Below are positions 35,390-43,827 of a DNA stretch of 64,000 nt, piece after piece. Where the stretch lies: assembly GCA_944389315.1 (NCBI GenBank), contig CALXLX010000012.1, positions 1 through 64,000 on the forward strand, given 5' to 3'. Both the position numbers and the translations under genes were made by a program. The notes under the pieces are model-generated. The model ran no database searches. It was given only the letters and a program-made list of their open reading frames with translations, and was not told the DNA's origin. The stretch is from an uncultured Opitutales bacterium (GTDB lineage: Bacteria > Verrucomicrobiota > Verrucomicrobiia > Opitutales > Intestinicryptomonadaceae). Position 1 is the first letter of the stretch, and every line of letters begins with the position of its first letter.

Positions 35390-36676
35390 ATGGTAAATCT
35401 GCAGAAGGTAATAAGCATTATCATGGGCGGCGGACGGGGTACGAGGTTGTATCCGCTGACCAAGAGCCGTTGCAAGCCCGCCGTGCCGCTTGCGGGCAAA
35501 TACAGGCTGGTGGACATACCCATTAGCAACTGTCTGAACTCCGGGCTGGACAGGATATATCTTTTAAGCCAGTTCAATACGGCGAGTTTGCACAAGCACA
35601 TACAGCAGACCTATAAGTTCGACGCTTTCGGCGGCGGCTTTGTTGACATCTTGGCCGCCGAGCAGACCGACAGCGGCGGTAATTGGTACCAGGGCACGGC
35701 CGATGCGGTCCGCAAGAACATGCACCACTTTGAGCGCCATGGGGACGATGCCCTCTTCCTCATACTTTCCGGGGACCAGCTCTACCAGATGGATTTCCGC
35801 AACCTGATAACCCGGCATATAGAGAGCGGGGCGGACGTCACTATAGCGGCAAAGCCCATGCCAAAATCTGTCGTGAGCGACTTGGGCGTAATGCAGGTCG
35901 ACGACAACTTGGACATTTTGCGCTTCGCTGAGAAGCCGAAGGATCCGGCGTTGATAGACTCCCTCGTTGTGGGCGATAAGATAAAGGAGACCTTGCCCGA
36001 CAAGAGCACGGACTATTGCCTTGCCTCCATGGGCATATATGTTTTCAGCGCCGCGGTTATGGAGGAGGCCATGTCGGGCTCAGAGATGGACTTCGGCAAG
36101 GAGATAATCCCCGGGCTGCTTGGCAAGCGCAAGTTGGGCGCGTACATATTCAACGGCTACTGGGAGGACATAGGCACCATAAGTTCGTTCTTCGAGGCTA
36201 ATCTCGCCCTGACGGACGATGTTCCACCCTTCAATTTCTACGATCAGAATAAAATAGTCTACACCCACTCGAGGTTTCTTCCCGGGGCGAAGATTCACAA
36301 CACGAAGATCAACCGCTGCAATATTTCGGACGGCTGCATAATACAGGATGCCGATTTGAACCGCAGCGTCATAGGAGTGCGTTCCATAATACGCAGCGGC
36401 ACGAGGTTCGACAACGTGATTATGATGGGCGCCGACTTCTTCGAGACAACCGAGGAAAAGGAGGATTGCCGAAAGGACGGAACCCCCAAGATAGGCATAG
36501 GCAAAAACTGCGACATACGGCGCGCCATAATAGACAAGAACGCTCGCATAGGCAACAATGTGCGCATCTCGCCAGACGGCAAGCCTGACGGTTGGGAGGG
36601 CAACAACATAAATCTCCGGGACGGCATAATAATAGTAAACAAGAATGCCGTGATACCCAACAACACCGTAATTTAG
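35390..36676 (+). CDS. glgC: glucose-1-phosphate adenylyltransferase
   Basis: 428 residues. It makes ADP-glucose for glycogen. The N-terminal nucleotidyl domain has GGGRGTRLYPLTKSRCKPAVPLAGKYRLVDIPISN (13-47), FLAEQTDSGG... region with WYQGTADAVRKN, and a left-handed beta-helix C-terminal domain rich in hexapeptides from about 290. The KPAVP and YRLVDIPISN blocks are the substrate- and allosteric-site regions of GlgC. It has its own promoter and terminator, so it is monocistronic. Storage of glucose fits an organism that depends on glycan breakdown. Confidence 0.94.
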   Translation: MVNLQKVISIIMGGGRGTRLYPLTKSRCKPAVPLAGKYRLVDIPISNCLNSGLDRIYLLSQFNTASLHKHIQQTYKFDAFGGGFVDILAAEQTDSGGNWYQGTADAVRKNMHHFERHGDDALFLILSGDQLYQMDFRNLITRHIESGADVTIAAKPMPKSVVSDLGVMQVDDNLDILRFAEKPKDPALIDSLVVGDKIKETLPDKSTDYCLASMGIYVFSAAVMEEAMSGSEMDFGKEIIPGLLGKRKLGAYIFNGYWEDIGTISSFFEANLALTDDVPPFNFYDQNKIVYTHSRFLPGAKIHNTKINRCNISDGCIIQDADLNRSVIGVRSIIRSGTRFDNVIMMGADFFETTEEKEDCRKDGTPKIGIGKNCDIRRAIIDKNARIGNNVRISPDGKPDGWEGNNINLRDGIIIVNKNAVIPNNTVI

Positions 36677-36700
36677 AGCGGGTTAAGGAGTTGTGCTTTC

Positions 36701-36731
36701 GGAGCCCGAATATTGTCGGGCTCCATTTTTT
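36701..36731 (+). terminator. rho-independent terminator of glgC
   Basis: GGAGCCCGA (36701-36709) with TCGGGCTCC (36716-36724), loop ATATTG, then a T-run. It lies 25 bp after the glgC stop. Confidence 0.93.
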
Positions 36732-36918
36732 TACGCATGCGCCTGTACGCCTCTTGCCTGCCGAAGACCTGCTTGCGCGCGCATTTTGCGCGGCGGCATT
36801 TTTTCTCCGGGGAAATTTTTGCAGCTTTTGGGAAGTTTTGTTCGCAGGGGGATGGCGGCAGCCTTATACGCTTGCAGGTTATGTTATCCGCATTTTTTTG
36901 CAATCGGCAGGCTGGCGG

Positions 36919-37419
36919 TCATTTAAATATCAGCGTCGCGTAAAACGCAAAGGCCGTGCTTACTACCACGGTGAACTTTACAATAGTAGCCAGCATAGTT
37001 CCCAGGAAGGTCCCCCAGCCGGCTTTTACGCTTGCGCGCATGTCTTTGCCCGTCGCCAATTCTCCGAGTATTGCCCCTGCTATGGGTGCGAGGAAGATCA
37101 TTATAATGGTGGGGCTGAGCATTATTCCTACTATCAAGCCGACGAAACTCCCAAGAACGCCCCCCCATGAGGCCCCGTAGCGTTTAGCGCCCAGCCATGA
37201 CAATATGAAATCCGCAATCTGTGCCAGAATTGCCGCAACAGATGCTATTATCACAAAATTCCAGCTTATGGCCCCCTCCGGGAATACAAGCTTGTAAACC
37301 AGCAGCGCCAGCGCGGCTATCGGCGGCCCCGGAAGCACCGGCACAACCACTCCCGCAAACGCGATTACAAAGATTATCGTCATAAGCGATACTGCAAAGA
37401 CTTGTATGGCGATTTCCAT
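36919..37419 (-). CDS. DUF456-family small membrane protein
   Basis: 166 residues with about four hydrophobic helices: 8-27, 33-50, 55-75 and 96-155. It carries PVLPGPPIA near the N terminus and GASWGGVLGSFVGLIVGIML plus APIAGAILGELATG, the signature of DUF456. No function is known. It is alone, about 200 bp downstream of plsC on the same strand. A clear SD is not visible. Confidence 0.8.
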   Translation of the reverse strand: MEIAIQVFAVSLMTIIFVIAFAGVVVPVLPGPPIAALALLVYKLVFPEGAISWNFVIIASVAAILAQIADFILSWLGAKRYGASWGGVLGSFVGLIVGIMLSPTIIMIFLAPIAGAILGELATGKDMRASVKAGWGTFLGTMLATIVKFTVVVSTAFAFYATLIFK

Positions 37420-37620
37420 ATGCGCTCTCTAATCTGTCGAATTTCCTTGTGCTATAAATGAATGAAGCGTGTAAAATGCATGTTTTCCATTCGGATTGCA
37501 AAGAAAGTGGGGCAGGTCTGTTCTTCTTGCATTGGGGCGTAAATTACCTTCAGTCATCAAGAAATTCATGCACTGCGATTTAATGTAAAAAGGGAATATC
37601 CCGCATGAATGGAGGCTGCG

Positions 37621-38295
37621 TTATACTTCGTCTATGCGCGGAAGGCTTATGTTTGCGATGCGCTCCATAATGGCGTTTACAACCATCTGCTCCCTGTCCT
37701 TGCAGCCTTTCCCGGGGTCTATATCCTTCACGTCTATCGGTTTGCCCGCAACAAGGCAGATTCTTGCGCCGGCGCTCAGTATGTTGCTCTTTGGCAGAAC
37801 CTCCCCGAACCCGAAGCTGCGTATTGGAAGTATGGGAACATTCGCCTTCAAGGCTATAAGCCCCGCTCCGGCCTTTCCGGGCAGGAGCTCGCCGTTCGGA
37901 GAACGCGTGCCCTCGGGAAATATCACCACGCTTATCCCCTTTTTGATGTTTGCCAAAACCTTCTTAAACGCCCCGAGATTTCCGCTGCCTTCTCCGTCGC
38001 GCTGAATGGGTATGGCATTCAGGGCGGTGAAATATTTTTTCCAGAAGCCGCTTTTCATCAGGGTGTCCCTGGCTATGACGCAGACCGGGGTGTCGTGGAA
38101 AAACGCCATGGCCGGAGGATCCAGAAAACTGACGTGGTTGCCCACCACCAGGCAGGGCCCCTTAGGCACGTTTTCCTCGCCGTACAGCTCTATGCGCCCG
38201 AACAGGTCGCACATGCTCAGAGCCGCGTGCCAAGATGCCGCGTACACAAACTTGTTCTTCCCCAGCGTTACAAACCTTACTTTGGAATGTCTCAT
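37621..38295 (-). CDS. plsC: 1-acyl-sn-glycerol-3-phosphate acyltransferase
   Basis: 224 residues. It acylates lysophosphatidic acid to phosphatidic acid in phospholipid synthesis. The catalytic H-x4-D motif is in VVGNHVSFLDP (His-54, Asp-59), and FPEGTRSPNG is the second acyltransferase block. An N-terminal hydrophobic part is short. The gene starts 2 bp after the aroA-cmk fusion, so it is the last gene of the tyrA-aroA/cmk-plsC unit. Such pairing of cmk with plsC is common in some phyla, which makes the fusion more interesting. Confidence 0.92.
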   Translation of the reverse strand: MRHSKVRFVTLGKNKFVYAASWHAALSMCDLFGRIELYGEENVPKGPCLVVGNHVSFLDPPAMAFFHDTPVCVIARDTLMKSGFWKKYFTALNAIPIQRDGEGSGNLGAFKKVLANIKKGISVVIFPEGTRSPNGELLPGKAGAGLIALKANVPILPIRSFGFGEVLPKSNILSAGARICLVAGKPIDVKDIDPGKGCKDREQMVVNAIMERIANISLPRIDEV

Positions 38296-38296
38296 C

Positions 38297-40306
38297 TTAT
38301 TTTGCCCTGCAAATTTCCGCCGCCGTCCTGGATATCACGTCTTCTTTTGTCATGTTCGATGTGTCTATTCTGACGGCCCCCTCAGGACACACCAACGGGG
38401 CGGTCTTGCGGCTCCTGTCCATGCGGTCGCGCGCGGAAATGGAGTCCGAAATGCCCTCTTTTGCGCGCCGCTGCGCGCGGGTTTGCTCGTCGGCGTCGAG
38501 GAATATTCTAACGTCGGCGTCGGGGAATATCACTGAGCCTATGTCGCGCCCCTCCATTATAAGGCCGGAGAACCCGTGCTCGCGCGCGTAGGAGGCCATG
38601 CTCCTCTGGTACCCCTTAAGAAAATTCCTGACTGATGGCATGGAGGCAAATACGGACACCCTGTCGTTTACGGCCTTCGTGCGCAAATCTTCGTCTTTAA
38701 CAAGCTCGCCGCAAAGCGTCATTCTCGCGGAGTTGGCGCGTTGCGGGTCGAACGCCGTGCCAAGCTTGAAATCTGACAGATAACCCTCGACGGCCGCCTC
38801 GTCCGCGTCTGCAAGCCCCGCATTTATAAGCGCGTAGGTCAGCGTGCGGTAGTGCGCGCCCGTGTCCACATGCATAAGATGCAGCATGTCCGAAACCGCC
38901 TTTGAGACGCTCGACTTGCCCACGGCCGCCCCGCCGTCAACGGCGACTGTCGTAAATTTTTCCGAAGCCACGCGAGCGGCGTCTAGCGTATCGAAGAAAT
39001 TGTCCCACGTTTTAGAGACGCACTGCGGATCCTCTATGCTTATCCACGGAGTCCCGTCCCCGAAAATGTCCGCGCAGCCGAGTATCCCGAAACTCATCGC
39101 TATCCTGTGGTCCGAATATGTCTTTATGCGAACGGGCGTGTCCGATATCCCCTCGGGAAGAGCCTTGTGCGGGCAAATTTCCAGCGCGTCCTCCTCCTCG
39201 GATACGGCCAGGCATACCTTTCTAAGCTCCGCGGCCATGGCCGCCACCCTGTCTGTCTCCTGCGCGCGCGTATGCGATATGCCCTCTATCCTCAAGTTGC
39301 CGCCCAATGCCGCGGACGCGGCTGCGAGCGTCAAGAATGTGTCGGAAATGTCGGAGAAATTTATGCCCCCTCCGGCGTAGTTCCCCGCGGGGCGCTTGGC
39401 CCCGACGGCCAAAACGCCGTTTAGAATCTTCGACGTGCCAACCAGGGAGCAGCCGTGCAATACGTCGAGAAAACCCAAATCTCCCTGAAGGGAGCAGTTC
39501 GCAAAATTCTCCAGAAGGACCGCCCCGCCTGTCAGCGCCGGCAATATTGCAAAATAGCTTGCGGCGGTTGCGTCGGGCTCAACAAAGTAGGCGGACATTC
39601 TACGCTCGGGGCGCCGTGGAACTATCTCGAAAACCCCGTCTGCCGGTCTGGAACATTGAAAGCCAAAGTCCGTCATCATGTTGACGGTCATCTCCACAAA
39701 CGGGCGGGACACCGTCCCCTTCGAGAGCCTTACCAATGTCTTTTTCTCCGCCAGAGGCGCGGCCATCAGCAGCGCCGAGAGCAGCTGGCTCGACGCCGAA
39801 GCGTCTATGCAAACTTCGCCCCCCGCGAGGCCTCCCGCGCGCATCTTGAACGGAAAACAATCCCTCTGGCCGACGAACTCGAATTCCGAACCCTGCTCCC
39901 TGAGAGCGTCCATCAGGCCCTTCATCGGGCGCTTGTACATTGCCTCGTCGGAGTCGAAAAAGTATTCTCCGCCCTTGTTCGCCGCGCAGAATGCCGTCAC
40001 AAACCTTGCCGCCGTCCCCGCATTGCCGACAAAAAGCTCCGCCTGAAGGTTGGGCGCCGCCGATCCCTCAGCCGATATTTTTATGCTGCGCGCCTCCCTG
40101 TCTGACTCCACTACATAGCCGAGCCTTTTCAGGCAGTCCGCCATGATTATCGTATCGCGCGAAAACAGCGCGTTTTTTATTTCGAGCTCCCCTCCAGCTA
40201 CCGCCGCGAGAATCATCGCGCGGTTGGTGATGCTCTTTGAGCCCGGAAGCGTCACGGACGCGCACGCGGGCTTTGCGAAAGGTTTTATGTCTTTAAATGA
40301 ACTCAT
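38297..40306 (-). CDS. aroA-cmk: bifunctional EPSP synthase / cytidylate kinase fusion
   Basis: 669 residues. Residues about 1-445 are 3-phosphoshikimate 1-carboxyvinyltransferase: LPGSKSITNRAM (20-31), GNAGTAARF (94-102), EPDATAAS (243-250), DTFLTLAAA, RAQETDRVAAM (348-357) and TYSDHRIAMS (396-405). Residues about 450-669 are cytidylate kinase: P-loop VDGGAAVGKSS (456-466), HVDTGAHYRTL, GRDIGSVIFPDADVRI and the C-terminal RIDTSNMT. Both halves keep their active-site blocks and no stop lies between them. It makes a precursor of chorismate and phosphorylates CMP/dCMP. It starts 2 bp after tyrA and ends 1 bp before plsC. Whether the protein is cleaved cannot be told. Confidence 0.93.
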   Translation of the reverse strand: MSSFKDIKPFAKPACASVTLPGSKSITNRAMILAAVAGGELEIKNALFSRDTIIMADCLKRLGYVVESDREARSIKISAEGSAAPNLQAELFVGNAGTAARFVTAFCAANKGGEYFFDSDEAMYKRPMKGLMDALREQGSEFEFVGQRDCFPFKMRAGGLAGGEVCIDASASSQLLSALLMAAPLAEKKTLVRLSKGTVSRPFVEMTVNMMTDFGFQCSRPADGVFEIVPRRPERRMSAYFVEPDATAASYFAILPALTGGAVLLENFANCSLQGDLGFLDVLHGCSLVGTSKILNGVLAVGAKRPAGNYAGGGINFSDISDTFLTLAAASAALGGNLRIEGISHTRAQETDRVAAMAAELRKVCLAVSEEEDALEICPHKALPEGISDTPVRIKTYSDHRIAMSFGILGCADIFGDGTPWISIEDPQCVSKTWDNFFDTLDAARVASEKFTTVAVDGGAAVGKSSVSKAVSDMLHLMHVDTGAHYRTLTYALINAGLADADEAAVEGYLSDFKLGTAFDPQRANSARMTLCGELVKDEDLRTKAVNDRVSVFASMPSVRNFLKGYQRSMASYAREHGFSGLIMEGRDIGSVIFPDADVRIFLDADEQTRAQRRAKEGISDSISARDRMDRSRKTAPLVCPEGAVRIDTSNMTKEDVISRTAAEICRAK

Positions 40307-40308
40307 GT

Positions 40309-41184
40309 TTATTTCGCATCGAGCCCGTTTCTGAATTTGCGGCCCGCCTCCAGCACGGAGTTTGTCATTTCAAAGTCAGATTCGTCCAGCGCTTTAATGA
40401 AGGAGTCTATCTTGCCGCGATAATCCGCAAGGGCCTTTAGTATCTCCGTTTTGTTTGTGGATATTATGCTCCTCCACATGTCCGGGCTTCCCCCCGCCAC
40501 CCTCGTCGTATCCCTAAACCCCGATGACGCCGCAAACGCCAAGTCCGCCGCGTCGGGCTGTTCTCCCGTAAGGGCCGACAAATTCGCCGCGAGTATGTGC
40601 GGCAGATGGCTTATGCGCGCAACTATTCTATCGTGCAAATCCGGCGTTATGGTTCTCGTATCGGAACCCAATGCCCTCCAAAGCTCGTCGAGCTTTTTTG
40701 CCGCGTCAAAAACTTTATCTCCCGCCCCCGCCGCCGGGGTGATGAAGCACGGCCTTCCGACGAACAGCTCCCCGCTTGCGTACTCCAGCCCGGATTTCTC
40801 CGAACCGGCCATGGGGTGGGAGCCCACAAACACTCCCGCAGAATCCTTAAAGGCGTCCTCCGCAACCGAGCACAGATGCGCCTTAGTGCTTCCCACATCC
40901 GTCACGATAGCGCCCCCCTTGAGGGCCGGGGCTATGAGCCTCATGTGCTCCTCTATGGCGTTTATCGTGGCGCACAGCACAACTAAGTCCGCGTCTTTTA
41001 CGCACTGTTGGGGAGTTTCGGAAACTTTGTCGCACCAGGCCTGCCGAAGGCATTTCTCACGAGTCGATTCGCTGCGCGACCAGACCTCCACGCTCTGCGC
41101 CGCGCCGAATTTTTTCAGCGCCTTTCCCAATGACGCTCCCAGCAATCCGGCGCCGAGTATGGCAACTTTCCGAAATAGTATCAT
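40309..41184 (-). CDS. tyrA: prephenate dehydrogenase
   Basis: 291 residues. It turns prephenate into 4-hydroxyphenylpyruvate for tyrosine. The NAD motif is AILGAGLLGASLGKAL near the N terminus, followed by DVGSTKAHLC, GSHPMAGSEKSG and the later ARISHLPHILA helix bundle; no chorismate-mutase or ACT domain is attached. It is first in the tyrA-aroA/cmk-plsC operon with near-zero gaps. Upstream lies a 365-bp region with repeated elements. Confidence 0.92.
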   Translation of the reverse strand: MILFRKVAILGAGLLGASLGKALKKFGAAQSVEVWSRSESTREKCLRQAWCDKVSETPQQCVKDADLVVLCATINAIEEHMRLIAPALKGGAIVTDVGSTKAHLCSVAEDAFKDSAGVFVGSHPMAGSEKSGLEYASGELFVGRPCFITPAAGAGDKVFDAAKKLDELWRALGSDTRTITPDLHDRIVARISHLPHILAANLSALTGEQPDAADLAFAASSGFRDTTRVAGGSPDMWRSIISTNKTEILKALADYRGKIDSFIKALDESDFEMTNSVLEAGRKFRNGLDAK

Positions 41185-41469
41185 ATTTCCGAAATTAAAG
41201 CCTACGGCCGCTTAGGTTCAAATAAAAAATGCCCCAGGCCTTCTCGTTTTTTGTCTTGGCAGCCTCTTTTAAAACCTAAGGCGCCCTCGCGGCATGCAGC
41301 ATGCATAGTTCTTGGAATGTTGCATGAGTGTTTCTTTTAGGGTGGCGCGCATTCCCTCCGCAATGGGGGCATATATGACGGAATTCGCATGAAAAATAAC
41401 CAGCGCGCGTTTTTTTATCCCGTCTTTTAGAAAAGTTGTATAAATACCGCTTAGGCGGCCTTCAAATAC
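41185..41469. other. gene-free stretch upstream of tyrA with repeated and paired elements
   Basis: No coding gene is visible between tyrA and the terminator at 41470. The stretch contains a direct repeat, CCGCTTAGG-(N)-TTCAAATA at 41208-41223 and 41448-41467; an inverted pair CTTAGGTT/AACCTAAG about 60 bp apart; and, on the plus strand, GCGCGC at 41345-41350 that can pair with GCGCGC at 41402-41407 directly before a T7 run. The last might be the end of a small RNA, but no promoter is convincing. Confidence 0.4.
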
Positions 41470-41508
41470 AAAAGGCGCGAACCCAATGTTCTATTGGGAT
41501 TCGCGCCT
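41470..41508 (-). terminator. terminator of the CBM-like protein gene
   Basis: AGGCGCGAA (41473-41481) with TTCGCGCCT (41500-41508), extended by CCCAAT/ATTGGG inside; on the minus strand TTTTG follows. About 40 bp after the stop of the gene at 41550. Confidence 0.85.
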
Positions 41509-41549
41509 GTCTTTCCGCGTCTAATTTTAACGTCTATATAGTCCGAGCT

Positions 41550-41954
41550 TTAGAAGCTGGGCGTGAGCCATGCCGTCTCGCCTACCGGGACGACAAGATC
41601 CTCTCCGCATGCCCATACGGAGTCGTTCAGCAGAATCTTGAACGATACCTGGGGATCCGAAATTTTCTTCTCCCAGAGCCATTCGTCGTCGTTGACGCAC
41701 TGCATGAGCACGCCTTTGTCCCAGCTCAGACCGCCGCCGTTGCCGCGTATGTACAGCTGGTTGCCCCAGCCGGCGTCGAATTTCACGAAAACCCTTGTGA
41801 GGGTTCCCGCGGACGCGCATTTCTTCGTCGAGCAGGCAGCTTTCTTTGCGGGCTGCTTTGCCTCAGCCTTAACTGTGGCCTTCTTTGCGGCCGCCCTCTT
41901 CGGGGCTGCCGCAGGTTTTACAGCGGACGTTTTGTTTGTTTTCTTTTGAGCCAT
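41550..41954 (-). CDS. small protein: lysine/alanine-rich tail joined to a CBM20/starch-binding-like domain
   Basis: 134 residues, no signal peptide. Residues 1-50 are very rich in Lys and Ala with repeated K-A-A-A and A-K-K-A units, like histone H1 or Hc1 tails, and hold two Cys (CSTKKC, 41-46). Residues 53-134 look like a carbohydrate-binding beta-sandwich: VFVKFDAGWGNQLYIRGNG, LSWDKG, then EWLWEKK, FKILLND and VWACGEDLVV, the pattern of CBM20-type and related early-set domains. AAGGA lies 7 nt ahead of the ATG, and a strong terminator follows. A cytoplasmic protein that might bind both polyanions (nucleic acids or phosphorylated glycogen) and a polysaccharide is suggested; the function is unknown. 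Confidence 0.7.
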   Translation of the reverse strand: MAQKKTNKTSAVKPAAAPKRAAAKKATVKAEAKQPAKKAACSTKKCASAGTLTRVFVKFDAGWGNQLYIRGNGGGLSWDKGVLMQCVNDDEWLWEKKISDPQVSFKILLNDSVWACGEDLVVPVGETAWLTPSF

Positions 41955-42183
41955 TTTTTTCCTTTTTCAGTTGGAGAAATCACGCCTCAGAGCGTATGCT
42001 CCTTCGGTAAGCAATTCTCAATGAACGATATTTCTGAACTTTTAAACAAAATATTCAAGCTTTTTTCGGATAAAAAATCATCCGAAAGAAAACCGCTCCG
42101 TGTGTTTGCAATATCGGAAAAATACTCTTTCCCTTAAGCGGCCGTAAATTCCCAAGAAGCCGCTTTGCGCTTCCCTTGCGCGC

Positions 42184-42666
42184 CTATTGCGGTTTGCGCT
42201 CGTATAAATCTATGTCGAACAAATCCGTCTCGCGAAGTTTTTTGGCGAATACGAAATCCTCTGATATGTCCGGAAAATGGACGTCCCCGTCAACAGTGCG
42301 CTTGACCACTGAAAGGTATATCTCTCCGCAGTAGGGCAGGGCCGCCATATATATCTGTTCGCCGCCGCAAATCCAGACCTGCCTCGGGTCGTCTGCATAG
42401 GCTTCGGCAAGAGCCTCTATGCTCGAAAACACCCGCGCTCCCTCCGCGCTCTTAAGCGTGCGGCTTATGACGACGTTCTCCCTGCCGGCAAGAGGCTTGG
42501 CGCCTATGCTCAGCCAGGTCTTCCTTCCGAAGACTATGACGCCTCCCATGGTCGTCTCCTTGAAGAACCTGAAATCTTCGCTTATCTTCCAGGGTATCTC
42601 CATGCCGCGCCCTATCACATTGTTCAGCGCTACGGCCGCTATTGCTTTAAAAGGATATTTTTTCAT
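42184..42666 (-). CDS. folA: dihydrofolate reductase
   Basis: 160 residues. It reduces dihydrofolate produced by thymidylate synthase. The N-terminal [35 protein letters not shown] is the DHFR pattern, with Trp and Asp/Glu of the active site, and [12 protein letters not shown] and FICGGEQIY-like WICGGEQIY follow. Its ATGA overlaps the thyA stop, so the two act as a thyA-folA unit that recycles folate in dTMP synthesis. Confidence 0.93.
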   Translation of the reverse strand: MKKYPFKAIAAVALNNVIGRGMEIPWKISEDFRFFKETTMGGVIVFGRKTWLSIGAKPLAGRENVVISRTLKSAEGARVFSSIEALAEAYADDPRQVWICGGEQIYMAALPYCGEIYLSVVKRTVDGDVHFPDISEDFVFAKKLRETDLFDIDLYERKPQ

Positions 42667-43460
42667 ACGGCTATTGGCGCCTTTATAGACGGATACGGGT
42701 TGTAGCCGAGAATCTCTATGTCCTCGTAGACAAAATCCTCGAGCCTCTTTCTTTCCGGGTTGAGCTTAAGCTTGGGCAAAGGCCTCGGCTGCCTTGAAAG
42801 CTGAAGCTTAACCTGCTCAAAGTGGTTTTTATATATGTGCAAGTCCCCGAAGGTGTGCACAAACTCCCTCGGCTTTAGGCCGCATACCTGCGCGACCATA
42901 GCCGTCAGAAGCGCGTAGGAGGCTATGTTGAACGGCACCCCCAAGAAAAGGTCTGCGCTGCGCTGGTACAGCTGGCAGCTCAGGCCGCCGTCGGAATCGA
43001 CGTAAAATTGAAACAGTGCATGGCAGGGCGGCAGGGCCATGCCGTCCAACTCCCCCGGATTCCACGCGCAGACTATGTGCCTGCGGCCGAAAGGATCCTT
43101 CTTTATGCCCTCAACCAAACGGGAAATCTGGTCTATGCTCCCGCCGTCCGGAGTGCGCCAGTCGCGCCATTGGGCGCCGTAGACGCGGCCAAGGTCGCCG
43201 TTTGAGTCGGCCCATTCGTCCCATATCGTCACGCCGTTGTCGTGAAGGTACTTTATGTTGGTGTCGCCCTTTAAAAACCAGAGCAGCTCGTGGAATATAG
43301 AGCGCGTATGCAGCTTCTTCGTCGTAAGAAGAGGAAAGGAGTCCTGCAGGTCGAAACGCGCCTGCGCGCCGAATACGCCGCGCGTGCCTACGCCCGTCCT
43401 GTCGGAACGGTCGCGCCCCTTTTCCATCACAAGTCTAAGCAAGTCGAGGTATTCTTTCAT
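42663..43460 (-). CDS. thyA: thymidylate synthase
   Basis: 265 residues. It methylates dUMP to dTMP with methylene-THF. Landmarks: [29 protein letters not shown] (21-49), the catalytic Cys-146 in [12 protein letters not shown], and [19 protein letters not shown]. The normal length is about 264. AGAG precedes the ATG at moderate distance. It is translated just before folA. Confidence 0.95.
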   Translation of the reverse strand: MKEYLDLLRLVMEKGRDRSDRTGVGTRGVFGAQARFDLQDSFPLLTTKKLHTRSIFHELLWFLKGDTNIKYLHDNGVTIWDEWADSNGDLGRVYGAQWRDWRTPDGGSIDQISRLVEGIKKDPFGRRHIVCAWNPGELDGMALPPCHALFQFYVDSDGGLSCQLYQRSADLFLGVPFNIASYALLTAMVAQVCGLKPREFVHTFGDLHIYKNHFEQVKLQLSRQPRPLPKLKLNPERKRLEDFVYEDIEILGYNPYPSIKAPIAV

Positions 43461-43497
43461 CTGTCTGCTCTCTTATCCCGAAACGCTCCGGCCTTTC

Positions 43498-43617
43498 TCA
43501 TATAGAAAAAATTATGACAAACTGCAAAATGAACATCACGGCGACAAGCGCATAGACGAAGACGAAAAACTTGTCCGTCCTCATGCGCCTTGCGAGTTTC
43601 CTTTCGGTTTCTTTCAT
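43498..43617 (-). CDS. 39-residue single-helix membrane protein (small ORF)
   Basis: Read by eye on the minus strand: ATG at 43617, TGA at 43500-43498. It starts MKETERKLARRMRTDKFFVF and continues into one helix (VYALVAVMFILQFVIIFSI). The charged, positive N-terminal half followed by a hydrophobic C-terminal half is the layout of a tail-type small inner-membrane protein. There is no strong SD. It lies 37 bp upstream of thyA on the same strand. Its pattern makes coding likely; function unknown. Confidence 0.5.
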   Translation of the reverse strand: MKETERKLARRMRTDKFFVFVYALVAVMFILQFVIIFSI

Positions 43618-43789
43618 TTTCGGCCAACAATTTGCCTTTTATTTATAAAAAGCGCAAGCCCTTAAATTTCCGTTCAGTTCTTTTGACTGTTTTATCCTAC
43701 CCGGCGTTCAAATTGCGGCGTTTTTTTACGCCGACGATATTCCATTTTATTGGCAGTTTCTACCCACCCAAAAAATCTGCGAGAATCCG

Positions 43790-43814
43790 GACATGCCGTC
43801 TTTCCCCGCATGTC
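43790..43814 (-). terminator. possible hairpin after hemL
   Basis: GACATGC (43790-43796) with GCATGTC (43808-43814), 14 bp after the hemL stop on the minus strand, followed some bases later by TTTTTT. A second hairpin CGGCGT/ACGCCG lies at 43716-43733. Weak terminator candidates. Confidence 0.4.
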
Positions 43815-43827
43815 GACTTCATCAGGG

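Noticed and set aside
36693-36926. 76-77-residue ORFs after glgC
   Set aside because: They begin at the terminator region and lack SD; two overlapping frames show the same low-complexity Cys/Ala pattern.
42020-42136. 38-residue plus-strand ORF (MNDISELLNKIFKLF...)
   Set aside because: No SD, in an AT-rich presumed promoter region of the minus-strand gene; could be chance, so not annotated.
41436-42137. 233-residue plus-strand ORF across the CBM-like gene
   Set aside because: It covers a terminator and runs antisense to a gene with SD and terminator; its composition is that of a shadow.
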